DNA from: JAYRWN01 sp041917975
Lineage (GTDB): Bacteria; Bacteroidota; Bacteroidia; Chitinophagales; Saprospiraceae
Reading direction: 5' to 3'
Assembly (NCBI GenBank): GCA_041917975.1
Contig: JAYRWN010000077.1
Span: forward strand, 1 to 17,745
Length of the DNA stretch: 17,745 bases
The notes beneath the pieces are model-generated. The model did not search any database. It had not been told where the DNA came from and was given only the letters and a program-made list of their open reading frames with translations. Positions 7,569 through 13,210 of the stretch are shown in pieces; the first letter of the stretch is position 1; each line of letters starts with the position of its first letter. The position numbers were made by a program, and so were the translations under genes.

Positions 7569-8078
7569 AACGCTTCAAAGTTAAGTATCCTGGCCAACAA
7601 CCTAGACAACTTATCCGATGTCAGATATTTTGCAGCTATGGGTGCTGATTTTTTGGGCTTTTCCTTGCAAAAATTGCCCTTCGAAAAGATAATTGAATTA
7701 GTAAATTGGACCGAAGGTCCGGCGATATTATGGGACTTAAGACCGAATGATTTTATCCCTAACGAACAATTGTCATCTATGGCTCAAGCCTTGATTGTTT
7801 CCAAATATGAGAAGGAAAAATATGTTAACAAAACCATATTCACCGAGGACTACCGGACTTTATATCCGGGAGTTAACTATATAATATCTGTAGACGCGCC
7901 TATTGAAGAACTATATAATAAGGGGCATCATTTATATTTGGACACCCAGGGTGTTAATCAGGATATCTTCGAGACGATACGCCCCTATCTTCGAGGGCTG
8001 CTTATTTCTGGAGGACAAGAAATAAAACCCGGCCTCAAAGATTATGAGCGCCTGGAAGAAATTTTTTCCTGGGTGTAG
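7563..8078 (+). CDS. Degenerate TrpF-like (phosphoribosylanthranilate isomerase-like) barrel protein
   Basis: This 171-residue protein resembles a short phosphoribosylanthranilate isomerase. Visible similarities are LDNLSDVRYFAAMGADFLGFSL at 14-35 (helix 1 and strand 2 of TrpF) and ISGGQEIKPGLKDYERL at 148-164 (the last strand and phosphate loop). Eight strands can be tentatively placed, but the protein is about 30-50 residues shorter than usual. The catalytic Cys of the first strand (KICG in TrpF) aligns with Ser8 (KLSIL). Candidate acid residues are Asp111 or Asp127. There are no other trp genes nearby. The start is the ATG at 7563; an ATG at 7554 or a TTG at 7479 is possible but would run into the opposite gene. 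It could be a diverged isomerase with another sugar-phosphate substrate or a non-catalytic relative. I recognise the fold family but not the function. Confidence 0.7.
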   Translation: MHNASKLSILANNLDNLSDVRYFAAMGADFLGFSLQKLPFEKIIELVNWTEGPAILWDLRPNDFIPNEQLSSMAQALIVSKYEKEKYVNKTIFTEDYRTLYPGVNYIISVDAPIEELYNKGHHLYLDTQGVNQDIFETIRPYLRGLLISGGQEIKPGLKDYERLEEIFSWV

Positions 8079-8525
8079 TCAACCCAATTTTGATTTGATG
8101 AGCTGAGCCACGACCTGATTCTCCGCCCGGCCGGCGATGATTTTAGTGGCCGCACCCATAACTTTACCCATGTCTTTGATGCCACTAGCGCCGGTCTCTG
8201 AAAGGACCGTATTAATTATATTCTCCAACTCACTTGATGATAACTGTTCGGGTAGGAATTTTTGGATGATGTCTATTTCTTCTTGTTCTTTCTTTTGCAG
8301 ATCTGCACGACCTTCTTTTTGAAATATAGCTAACGATTCTTTGCGCTGTTTGATCATCTTTTGTAGCAGGGCGATTTCATCAGCAGGCGTAACCTCTCCG
8401 CCCTTACCACTGGTTTTCACTAAAAGTATCTCTGATTTTATGGCCCTCAGCGAACGCAGAGCCACAGCATCCTGCTGTTTAATGGCCGCTTTAAGTGAGT
8501 CGTTTATTTTACTTTCAAGGTTCAT
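8079..8525 (-). CDS. GatB/YqeY domain-containing protein
   Basis: This 148-residue cytoplasmic protein matches the YqeY family, which is homologous to the tRNA-binding C-terminal helical domain of the amidotransferase subunit GatB. Typical features run its whole length: an N-terminal helix with LKAAIKQQDAVALRSLRAIKSEI (split here at 11-33), a lysine/glutamate-rich KMIKQRKESLAIFQKEGR, the turn IIQKFLPEQLS, and the C-terminal GIKDMGKVMGAATKIIAGRA. Its precise role is unsettled in the family; an effect on tRNA or translation is assumed. The ATG overlaps the 3' end of rsmA by 11 bp, so it is in an operon with that rRNA methyltransferase. Its stop directly abuts the stop of the convergent TrpF-like gene with no gap. 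Confidence 0.93.
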   Translation of the reverse strand: MNLESKINDSLKAAIKQQDAVALRSLRAIKSEILLVKTSGKGGEVTPADEIALLQKMIKQRKESLAIFQKEGRADLQKKEQEEIDIIQKFLPEQLSSSELENIINTVLSETGASGIKDMGKVMGAATKIIAGRAENQVVAQLIKSKLG

Positions 8526-9288
8526 AGCTATCCAAATGCATTTGGGTTAAAAAATAAAATTCTTCAAGCGATAACGATTCAGGGCGCCTGCTGAAGATGT
8601 CCTGTTGTGACAACAAGGTTTCCGGGTAAAAGGTTTTAAGTGTGTTACGTAGCATCTTGCGTCGTTGATTAAAAGAGGTCTTTACAATTTTAATAAAGGC
8701 TCTATGCCGGGCAAAAGGATGTGGAGATGTTTTGCGCTGAAATTTCAGCACTGCAGAATTAACTTTCGGTGGTGGATAAAAATTACCCGGACTTACGGTA
8801 AATAGATATTCAATGTCAAACAAGGCTTGAGCAAATACAGAGATAATACCATAAACCTTGGTGCCAGGCTTGGAGTATATGCGTTCTGCCATTTCCTTCT
8901 GAAACATACCCACTGCACAAACCACAACCGGCTCGTCTATCAGTTTAAAAACTATTTGTGAAGAAATGTTATATGGGAAATTTCCAATTACCCCCATGGG
9001 TTTACCTCCGGAAAGAGTAGCCAGCGAGTGGTTCAAAAAATCAGTATGTAGGACGGTAAAATGAGGGTAAGCCCGGACCAGCGCCGGTATCAGATCATCA
9101 TCGGTTTCAATTAAAATGATGTTTTTATCCTTAAAATTGATGAAGTGTTCAGTTAAGGCCCCACGACCCGGACCAACCTCAGCAAGATACTGATATCCCT
9201 CAACGGGCATCGCCTGGACAATACGCGAGGCTATCTGTTTATTGACCAGGAAATGTTGCCCTAGCGATTTTTTAGCTTTCAAAAGCAC
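8515..9288 (-). CDS. rsmA: 16S rRNA (adenine1518-N6/adenine1519-N6)-dimethyltransferase
   Basis: RsmA (KsgA) dimethylates two adjacent adenines in the 3' terminal helix of 16S rRNA during late 30S assembly, using S-adenosylmethionine. The 257-residue length is normal. Motifs: KAKKSLGQHFL at 4-14, the SAM-binding VGPGRGALTEHF at 38-49, the acidic residue of LIETDDDL at 59-66, and the catalytic NFPYN at 103-107 (NLPY class). The C-terminal part contains the family's RRKMLRN turn. The start is taken as GTG at 9288; an in-frame TTG at 9282 is the only near alternative, and the ATG a few bases upstream is out of frame. The gene is divergent from pdxA with a 72 bp gap and leads into the YqeY-type gene. 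Confidence 0.95.
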   Translation of the reverse strand: MLLKAKKSLGQHFLVNKQIASRIVQAMPVEGYQYLAEVGPGRGALTEHFINFKDKNIILIETDDDLIPALVRAYPHFTVLHTDFLNHSLATLSGGKPMGVIGNFPYNISSQIVFKLIDEPVVVCAVGMFQKEMAERIYSKPGTKVYGIISVFAQALFDIEYLFTVSPGNFYPPPKVNSAVLKFQRKTSPHPFARHRAFIKIVKTSFNQRRKMLRNTLKTFYPETLLSQQDIFSRRPESLSLEEFYFLTQMHLDSYEP

Positions 9289-9332
9289 CCATTTTAAGTA
9301 TCTTCACGGCCAAAATGAGGAGGCTGAAAGCC

Positions 9333-9340
9333 CAAAAATA
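9333..9340 (-). promoter_or_regulatory. Candidate Bacteroidota -7 box upstream of rsmA
   Basis: On the minus strand this is TATTTTTG, 44 nt upstream of the rsmA GTG. It is followed at once by a small dyad (GGCT-GAA-AGCC on the plus strand, 9322-9332), which would lie at about the transcription start. No -33 element is evident. Confidence 0.38.
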
Positions 9341-9360
9341 CATTAATCAATAATAACAGA

Positions 9361-10440
9361 ATGCGTAAATTAAGAATCGGCATCACCATAGGAGATATAA
9401 ACGGTATTGGCCTGGAGATTATCCTTAAGACATTGTCTCATCAAGCCCTGCTGGATAAATTTGTTCCCGTTATATATGGTTCTTCGAAAATTGTGTCTTA
9501 CCACAAAAACATCATTAAGTCCAGGGACCTGCCCTTGGCTAATTTGAATTCTGTGGATCAAATTGCTGAAGACAAAATAAACATTATTAATTGTTGGAAC
9601 GAAAACGTTAACATCAATCTGGGGACACCGACCATCGAAGGAGGAAAATACGCTTACATTTCTTTAGACCGAGCCACTGAAGATGTACTAAACCGGCAGC
9701 TAGATGGACTAGTTACCGCACCGATTAATAAAGCAGCCATGCAGTTGGCCGATTTCCCATTTAAAGGGCACACAGACTATTTGGCGCACAAAACGAACAG
9801 CCCCCAGTTGGTAATGATGATGGTAGGGAAATATGTGAAAATGGGCCTTGTTACCGATCATGTACAACTCAAAGATGTCAGCAATAAAATCAATCGGGAT
9901 AGTTTGGAGCGTAAATTAGACGTGTTAATTAGAACATTACGTGACGATTTCGATATTGACCGGCCTCATATCGCTGTGTTAGGCCTTAACCCCCATGCTG
10001 GAGACGACGGTTTAATTGGACAAGAAGAGCTGCAAGTAATAAAACCACTTATTCAGAGTTTTCAAAATAACGGTAACCTTATCAGTGGACCAATGGCCGC
10101 GGATGGTTTTTTTGCTTCTGGCCAATACAAAAAATACGATGCTATCCTGGCTATGTACCATGATCAAGGACTAATTCCGTTTAAGATGCTGGAATTCGAG
10201 ACAGGAGTGAATTTCACGGCCGGTCTGCCATTCATCAGAACTTCTCCGGACCACGGCACCGCGTATGACCTAGCTGGAAAAAACGAGGCCGACCCGTCTT
10301 CATTCCAACAAGCCCTGTTTCTGGCGATGGATTTGATCAGACAAAGAAAAGAACTGGAAGGGCTGCGTAAAAACGCTCTAAATAAAAAACCAAAGCCATC
10401 AGAATTGTTAGAAGAAGAGGAAGAGAATATCCAAGAATAA
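9361..10440 (+). CDS. pdxA: 4-hydroxythreonine-4-phosphate dehydrogenase
   Basis: PdxA oxidises 4-phosphohydroxy-L-threonine with NAD; the product decarboxylates and is condensed by PdxJ to pyridoxine 5'-phosphate in the DXP-dependent vitamin B6 route. The 359 residues include GITIGDINGIGLEI at 7-20, VTAPINKAAM, the metal-ligand histidines in FKGHTDYL, LNPHAGD and MYHDQGLIPFK, and the closing FIRTSPDHGTAYDLAG. It is about 30 residues longer than the E. coli enzyme because of a charged C-terminal tail that ends in a run of Glu. The ATG at 9361 is preceded by an A-rich leader without a Shine-Dalgarno site. lspA follows 123 bp later on the same strand. Because IPP comes from mevalonate here, DXP would be needed mainly for B6 (and possibly thiamine), which is an inference. 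Confidence 0.95.
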   Translation: MRKLRIGITIGDINGIGLEIILKTLSHQALLDKFVPVIYGSSKIVSYHKNIIKSRDLPLANLNSVDQIAEDKINIINCWNENVNINLGTPTIEGGKYAYISLDRATEDVLNRQLDGLVTAPINKAAMQLADFPFKGHTDYLAHKTNSPQLVMMMVGKYVKMGLVTDHVQLKDVSNKINRDSLERKLDVLIRTLRDDFDIDRPHIAVLGLNPHAGDDGLIGQEELQVIKPLIQSFQNNGNLISGPMAADGFFASGQYKKYDAILAMYHDQGLIPFKMLEFETGVNFTAGLPFIRTSPDHGTAYDLAGKNEADPSSFQQALFLAMDLIRQRKELEGLRKNALNKKPKPSELLEEEEENIQE

Positions 10441-10563
10441 TACCCTCCCTGTAAGTTCTGAGATTGGTTTTAAATACGCTGATGACTTTGGCTCAATGCA
10501 AATATACGCCTCCATGTTATTTTATGTTGAAAATCTCTAATTTTAGCCCTTAAATTAGAAAAT

Positions 10564-11253
10564 TTGGATCTCACAAAGCAAATCATTCGCAGGCGAACCA
10601 TCTGGGTAATCATTTTAGTCATCGCTATTTTATTCCTGGATCAAGCCTTAAAGATTTGGATAAAAACCAATATGTACTATGGTGAGGAATTCCGCATTTT
10701 GGGATTTTCTTGGGCCAGAATACATTTTGTAGAAAATAACGGCATGGCCTTCGGCATTGATTTGGGTGGAGATGTCGGTAAATTGTTGTTGGGTATATTT
10801 CGACTGGTTGCTATCGGTTTTCTCGTTTACATTATAGCCTGGTTGATTAAACAACATCCTAAATTCGGCTTGATATTAAGTTTCGCAGCTATTTTGGCCG
10901 GAGCTATCGGTAATATCATCGACAGTACTTTTTACGGGATGATTTTTTCAGAATCGTCCTATCATACCGAAGGTGTTGCTACTGTGTTTCCGCCAGAAGG
11001 GGGATATTCATCATTTATGTTTGGCAAAGTAGTGGACATGTTTTATTTCCCGCTTATTAATACCACCTGGCCGGATTGGGTTCCTTATTTTGGAGGTAAA
11101 TCGTTTGAATTTTTCAGACCAGTTTTTAATGTTGCAGACGCGGCTATTTCCACTGGTGTAATCAGTATATTATTATTTCATCGGGAAATTTTCAAGCAGA
11201 AAGAACTGGTAGAAGAAAAACCCGATAAACCAGCCGATCAAATCCAGGCTTAA
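10564..11253 (+). CDS. lspA: Lipoprotein signal peptidase (signal peptidase II), long Bacteroidota form
   Basis: This inner-membrane aspartyl protease cleaves the signal peptide of prolipoproteins just before the lipidated Cys. Four membrane spans are visible (about 12-28, 72-94, 101-120 and 190-206). Conserved elements: LFLDQALK at 23-30, VENNGMAFG at 56-64, GNIID with catalytic Asp120, and FNVADAAIS with catalytic Asp192. At 229 residues it is much longer than the usual ~165: about 50 extra residues lie between the two catalytic blocks (roughly 125-185), and a charged tail follows the last span. Such long forms are known in Bacteroidota. The only usable start is TTG at 10564, because the frame is closed by a TGA at 10528 with no ATG between. 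The stop overlaps that of the convergent deformylase gene (TTAA). Confidence 0.93.
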   Translation: MDLTKQIIRRRTIWVIILVIAILFLDQALKIWIKTNMYYGEEFRILGFSWARIHFVENNGMAFGIDLGGDVGKLLLGIFRLVAIGFLVYIIAWLIKQHPKFGLILSFAAILAGAIGNIIDSTFYGMIFSESSYHTEGVATVFPPEGGYSSFMFGKVVDMFYFPLINTTWPDWVPYFGGKSFEFFRPVFNVADAAISTGVISILLFHREIFKQKELVEEKPDKPADQIQA

Positions 11254-11735
11254 TTTTTCCAACGAAACGCCTCTTTATTTAAAGCGCGGTCTATGGCAAG
11301 AATGCCATCCAAATGGTCTACTTCGTGTTGCATTAACTCAGCCAGTCCGTCTGATAAATGCCACGCGTGTTTCTCAAAATTAAGATCAAAGAATTCTAAG
11401 GTGCAAAAACGATGTCGTTCCAGCTGGACTAATAAATTTGGAAATGACATACAATCATCCCACAAGGTAAATTTTTCTTCACTGAGGTAAGTAAAGCGTG
11501 GATTGATGAACACTACCGGCTTGTCAATATACATATAGACTAATCGTTTCATATAACCCACTTGTGGGGCGGCAATAGCCCGACCGGCTTGATATTTAGC
11601 CTGAAATTCAATAATGATGTTGTGCAACCCGGGAAGAATTTCAGCCATGGAATTTAGGTCATTACCGGTCACCGGCTCACACCGGTCCCGCAGTCGATGA
11701 TCACCCAAAAGCAGTACGTCTGTTAAATGTAACAT
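11250..11735 (-). CDS. Divergent peptide deformylase
   Basis: Peptide deformylase removes the formyl group from nascent proteins using a metal held by one Cys and two His. This 161-residue protein has the N-terminal LLLGDHRLRDRCEPV at 8-22 and the metal site: Cys95, and QHEVDH at 136-141 with His137, Glu138 and His141. Two motifs differ from the norm. Motif I, usually GxGLAAPQ, reads GRAIAAPQ (51-58). Motif II, usually EGCLS, reads DDCMS (93-97). All residues thought to act in catalysis (Gln58, Cys95, Glu138) remain, so activity is plausible. It may be a second or specialised paralogue; the main def gene, with fmt, is not in the window. The ATG is at 11735, just beyond the terminator of the skp genes on the same strand. 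Confidence 0.85.
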   Translation of the reverse strand: MLHLTDVLLLGDHRLRDRCEPVTGNDLNSMAEILPGLHNIIIEFQAKYQAGRAIAAPQVGYMKRLVYMYIDKPVVFINPRFTYLSEEKFTLWDDCMSFPNLLVQLERHRFCTLEFFDLNFEKHAWHLSDGLAELMQHEVDHLDGILAIDRALNKEAFRWKN

Positions 11736-11737
11736 GT

Positions 11738-11776
11738 GCTAAAAATAAAAAAGCCGCCTGAAATGGGCGGCTTTAA
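11738..11776 (-). terminator. Intrinsic terminator of the skp pair
   Basis: A GCCGCC/GGCGGC stem (11753-11758 with 11766-11771, 7-nt loop, extended by AAA/TTT) is followed on the minus strand by a T-rich run of about 12 nt. It starts 20-odd bases after the stop of the second skp gene, so it ends that transcript and separates it from the deformylase gene. On the plus strand the U-run is only TTT, so it would be weak there. Confidence 0.85.
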
Positions 11777-11795
11777 AGTAGACGAATGCTAAATA

Positions 11796-12311
11796 TTATT
11801 TTAAACCAAGTTTGGTTTTTACTTGCGCTGTTAAATCAATCGCAGGGTCAACGAAAAGAACCGTAGGGGAAGCATCAAACACCATGGAGTACCCACCCGT
11901 TTTCGCTAACTCATTAATAATGGCTTGGAGACGATCAAAAATGGGTTTTAATAATTCATTTCTTTTAGCCACCAACTGCTCTTCAATCTGTCCTTGTTGA
12001 GCTACAATGGAGTCTTGCTCCTGAGTTAGTTTTGCTTCTTCATCTTGAATGGCTTTGGGCGACATTTCACCACTTTGTTGTTTACGCTGAAAATCCTGGA
12101 CTTTTGTCTGAAACGCTTTGACTTGCAGTTCATATTTTTTCTGCAGCTGTGTTTTCAGGACATCCAGCTCAGATTCCGCTTGTTTTACTTCAGGCATTTC
12201 ATTAAGCAGGCTGCTAGAGTTAACATAAGCTATTTTCTGGGCGATGGACCAATTGGGCGTAGTTAATAATACACATATGCTCATTAATAAAGCAGGCCAA
12301 ATTTTTTTCAT
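11796..12311 (-). CDS. Skp/OmpH-family periplasmic chaperone (second of a tandem pair)
   Basis: This 171-residue protein probably holds unfolded outer-membrane proteins in the periplasm. It has a signal peptide (about 1-24, cleavage near SIA-Q), then the typical Skp start QKIAYVNSSSLLNEMPEV, a long charged coiled-coil hairpin rich in Gln, Lys and Glu (about 42-125) and the C-terminal strand segment GYSMVFDASPTVLFVDPAIDLT. The start ATG at 12311 is clear. It follows the first skp-like gene after 56 bp, which include their own candidate -7 box, and is ended by a strong terminator. In many Bacteroidota, skp-like pairs lie directly behind bamA; here the upstream neighbour is not bamA. Confidence 0.9.
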   Translation of the reverse strand: MKKIWPALLMSICVLLTTPNWSIAQKIAYVNSSSLLNEMPEVKQAESELDVLKTQLQKKYELQVKAFQTKVQDFQRKQQSGEMSPKAIQDEEAKLTQEQDSIVAQQGQIEEQLVAKRNELLKPIFDRLQAIINELAKTGGYSMVFDASPTVLFVDPAIDLTAQVKTKLGLK

Positions 12312-12347
12312 TTTATGTTATGATTTTAGTTTTTTCAAAAAGAGATG

Positions 12348-12355
12348 CAAAAATA
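12348..12355 (-). promoter_or_regulatory. Candidate Bacteroidota -7 box upstream of the second skp-like gene
   Basis: TATTTTTG on the minus strand, 36 nt before the ATG at 12311, inside the 56 bp gap between the two skp-like genes. It would allow the second gene to be transcribed independently of the first. The gap is very AT-rich, so chance is a concern. Confidence 0.33.
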
Positions 12356-12367
12356 AATTTTTTATGG

Positions 12368-12871
12368 TTATTGTTTAAGTTTCTTCAGGATGTCTTCTGA
12401 CTTATCCAGATCTGTTTTTACATAGATTATTGCGCCACCGGTGTCGAATACGATCTCTAATCCTCTGGCGACGGCATAATCTTCTACGGCGGCATAAACT
12501 TTATCCTGGATGGGCTTCACCAATTCTTGCCGTTTTTTGAACAATTCTCCTTCCGGACCAAATTTTTCACGCTGCATGACCATAATGGACTTTTCTTTGT
12601 TGGTTATCTCATCTTCACGCTGACGCTTCATTTCATCACTTAACAGGACTTGCTCTGCCTGATAGCGATTGTACAAACTCTTGATTTTGTCTTGCTCTAC
12701 AGCAATCTCCTGGCGCCACTGTGCCGCCAATTGATCCAGCTGGGTTTGTGCTTTTTTATAGGCGTCCAAATTTTCCAGGATATAGTTAATATCTATAACC
12801 GCTGTTTTTTGAGCATCAAGATTTCCCCATAGCCAAAATAACAGAACACTTAAGGTGATTAATTTTTTCAT
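12368..12871 (-). CDS. Skp/OmpH-family periplasmic chaperone (first of a tandem pair)
   Basis: From the ATG at 12871 this protein has 167 residues; a TTG two codons upstream is less likely. A signal peptide (about 1-20, ending NLDAQ) precedes the Skp-type beginning KTAVIDINYILENLDAYKKA. A long charged helical hairpin follows (about 38-120, with DKIKSLYNRYQAEQ and QREDEITNKEKS), then the closing ARGLEIVFDTGGAIIYVK, the same plan as its neighbour. The two proteins share the fold but differ strongly in sequence, so the duplication is old. It is presumed to act with the second copy in delivering outer-membrane proteins to the Bam complex. It is the first gene after the large divergent intergenic region. 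Confidence 0.9.
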   Translation of the reverse strand: MKKLITLSVLLFWLWGNLDAQKTAVIDINYILENLDAYKKAQTQLDQLAAQWRQEIAVEQDKIKSLYNRYQAEQVLLSDEMKRQREDEITNKEKSIMVMQREKFGPEGELFKKRQELVKPIQDKVYAAVEDYAVARGLEIVFDTGGAIIYVKTDLDKSEDILKKLKQ

Positions 12872-12904
12872 TTTCAATATATTAACTGTTTATTCAAAAG
12901 CGAT

Positions 12905-12912
12905 CAAAAATA
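12905..12912 (-). promoter_or_regulatory. Candidate Bacteroidota -7 box upstream of the first skp-like gene
   Basis: TATTTTTG on the minus strand, 33 nt before the ATG at 12871. It matches TAnnTTTG and the octamers found before the OmpA-type gene and rsmA. A -33 TTTG at the proper distance is not visible. Confidence 0.4.
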
Positions 12913-12964
12913 CAATTTATTCTTAAATACACACTGATGACTATCCGGCAGGAATAAAAGTTAC

Positions 12965-12997
12965 ACCCTGTTAAAAGGGTAAAAACTTGATTTTAAC
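12965..12997. repeat. Nested inverted repeats, possible operator
   Basis: ACCCT (12965-12969) pairs with AGGGT (12976-12980) around a 6-nt centre, and GTTAAAA (12970-12976) pairs with TTTTAAC (12991-12997). The two dyads share bases, so they are alternatives. They lie about 55-90 bp upstream of the first skp-like -7 box. A binding site for a regulator is possible but unproven; AT-rich sequence makes the second dyad weak. Confidence 0.3.
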
Positions 12998-13173
12998 ACT
13001 CCTTTAAGTATTTGATTTAGTGTCTTTAAGATCTAAAAGTCAGCACAAAGCAAAATGAACAAAACCTGAATTATGGATGTAACGTTTCACAACGAAAAAA
13101 GCAGACACGATTAACGAATTTTTAACCAAAAACAAAGGGTTTTTTAACTATAATATAGGCAGGGTTACTTACT

Positions 13174-13181
13174 TATCTTTA
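13174..13181 (+). promoter_or_regulatory. Possible -7 box upstream of the GH109-type gene
   Basis: TATCTTTA, one mismatch from TAnnTTTG, ends 29 nt before the ATG at 13211. The same octamer precedes the deacetylase-type gene at the right end (17241-17248). No -33 element is seen. Confidence 0.25.
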
Positions 13182-13210
13182 ACTTGCTGATCAATCAAAA
13201 ATATTTCAGA

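Larger units (their letters stand above)
12872..13210. other. Gene-free divergent intergenic region (about 340 bp)
   Basis: This AT-rich stretch separates the skp pair from the Tat-exported oxidoreductase, which point away from each other. It holds a candidate -7 box for each side (12905-12912 minus, 13174-13181 plus) and two overlapping dyads near 12965-12997. I found no reading frame with coding character and no tRNA or known riboswitch shape. It is unusually long for this compact window. Confidence 0.7.

Noticed and set aside
13149..13154. TATAAT resembling an E. coli -10 box upstream of the GH109-type gene
   Set aside because: Bacteroidota primary sigma factors use a different consensus, there is no -35 at 16-18 bp, and the region is AT-rich.
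13196..13203. CAAAAATA octamer (TATTTTTG on the minus strand) just before the GH109-type start
   Set aside because: It points away from that gene and lies over 300 bp from the next minus-strand start, so it is taken as background.
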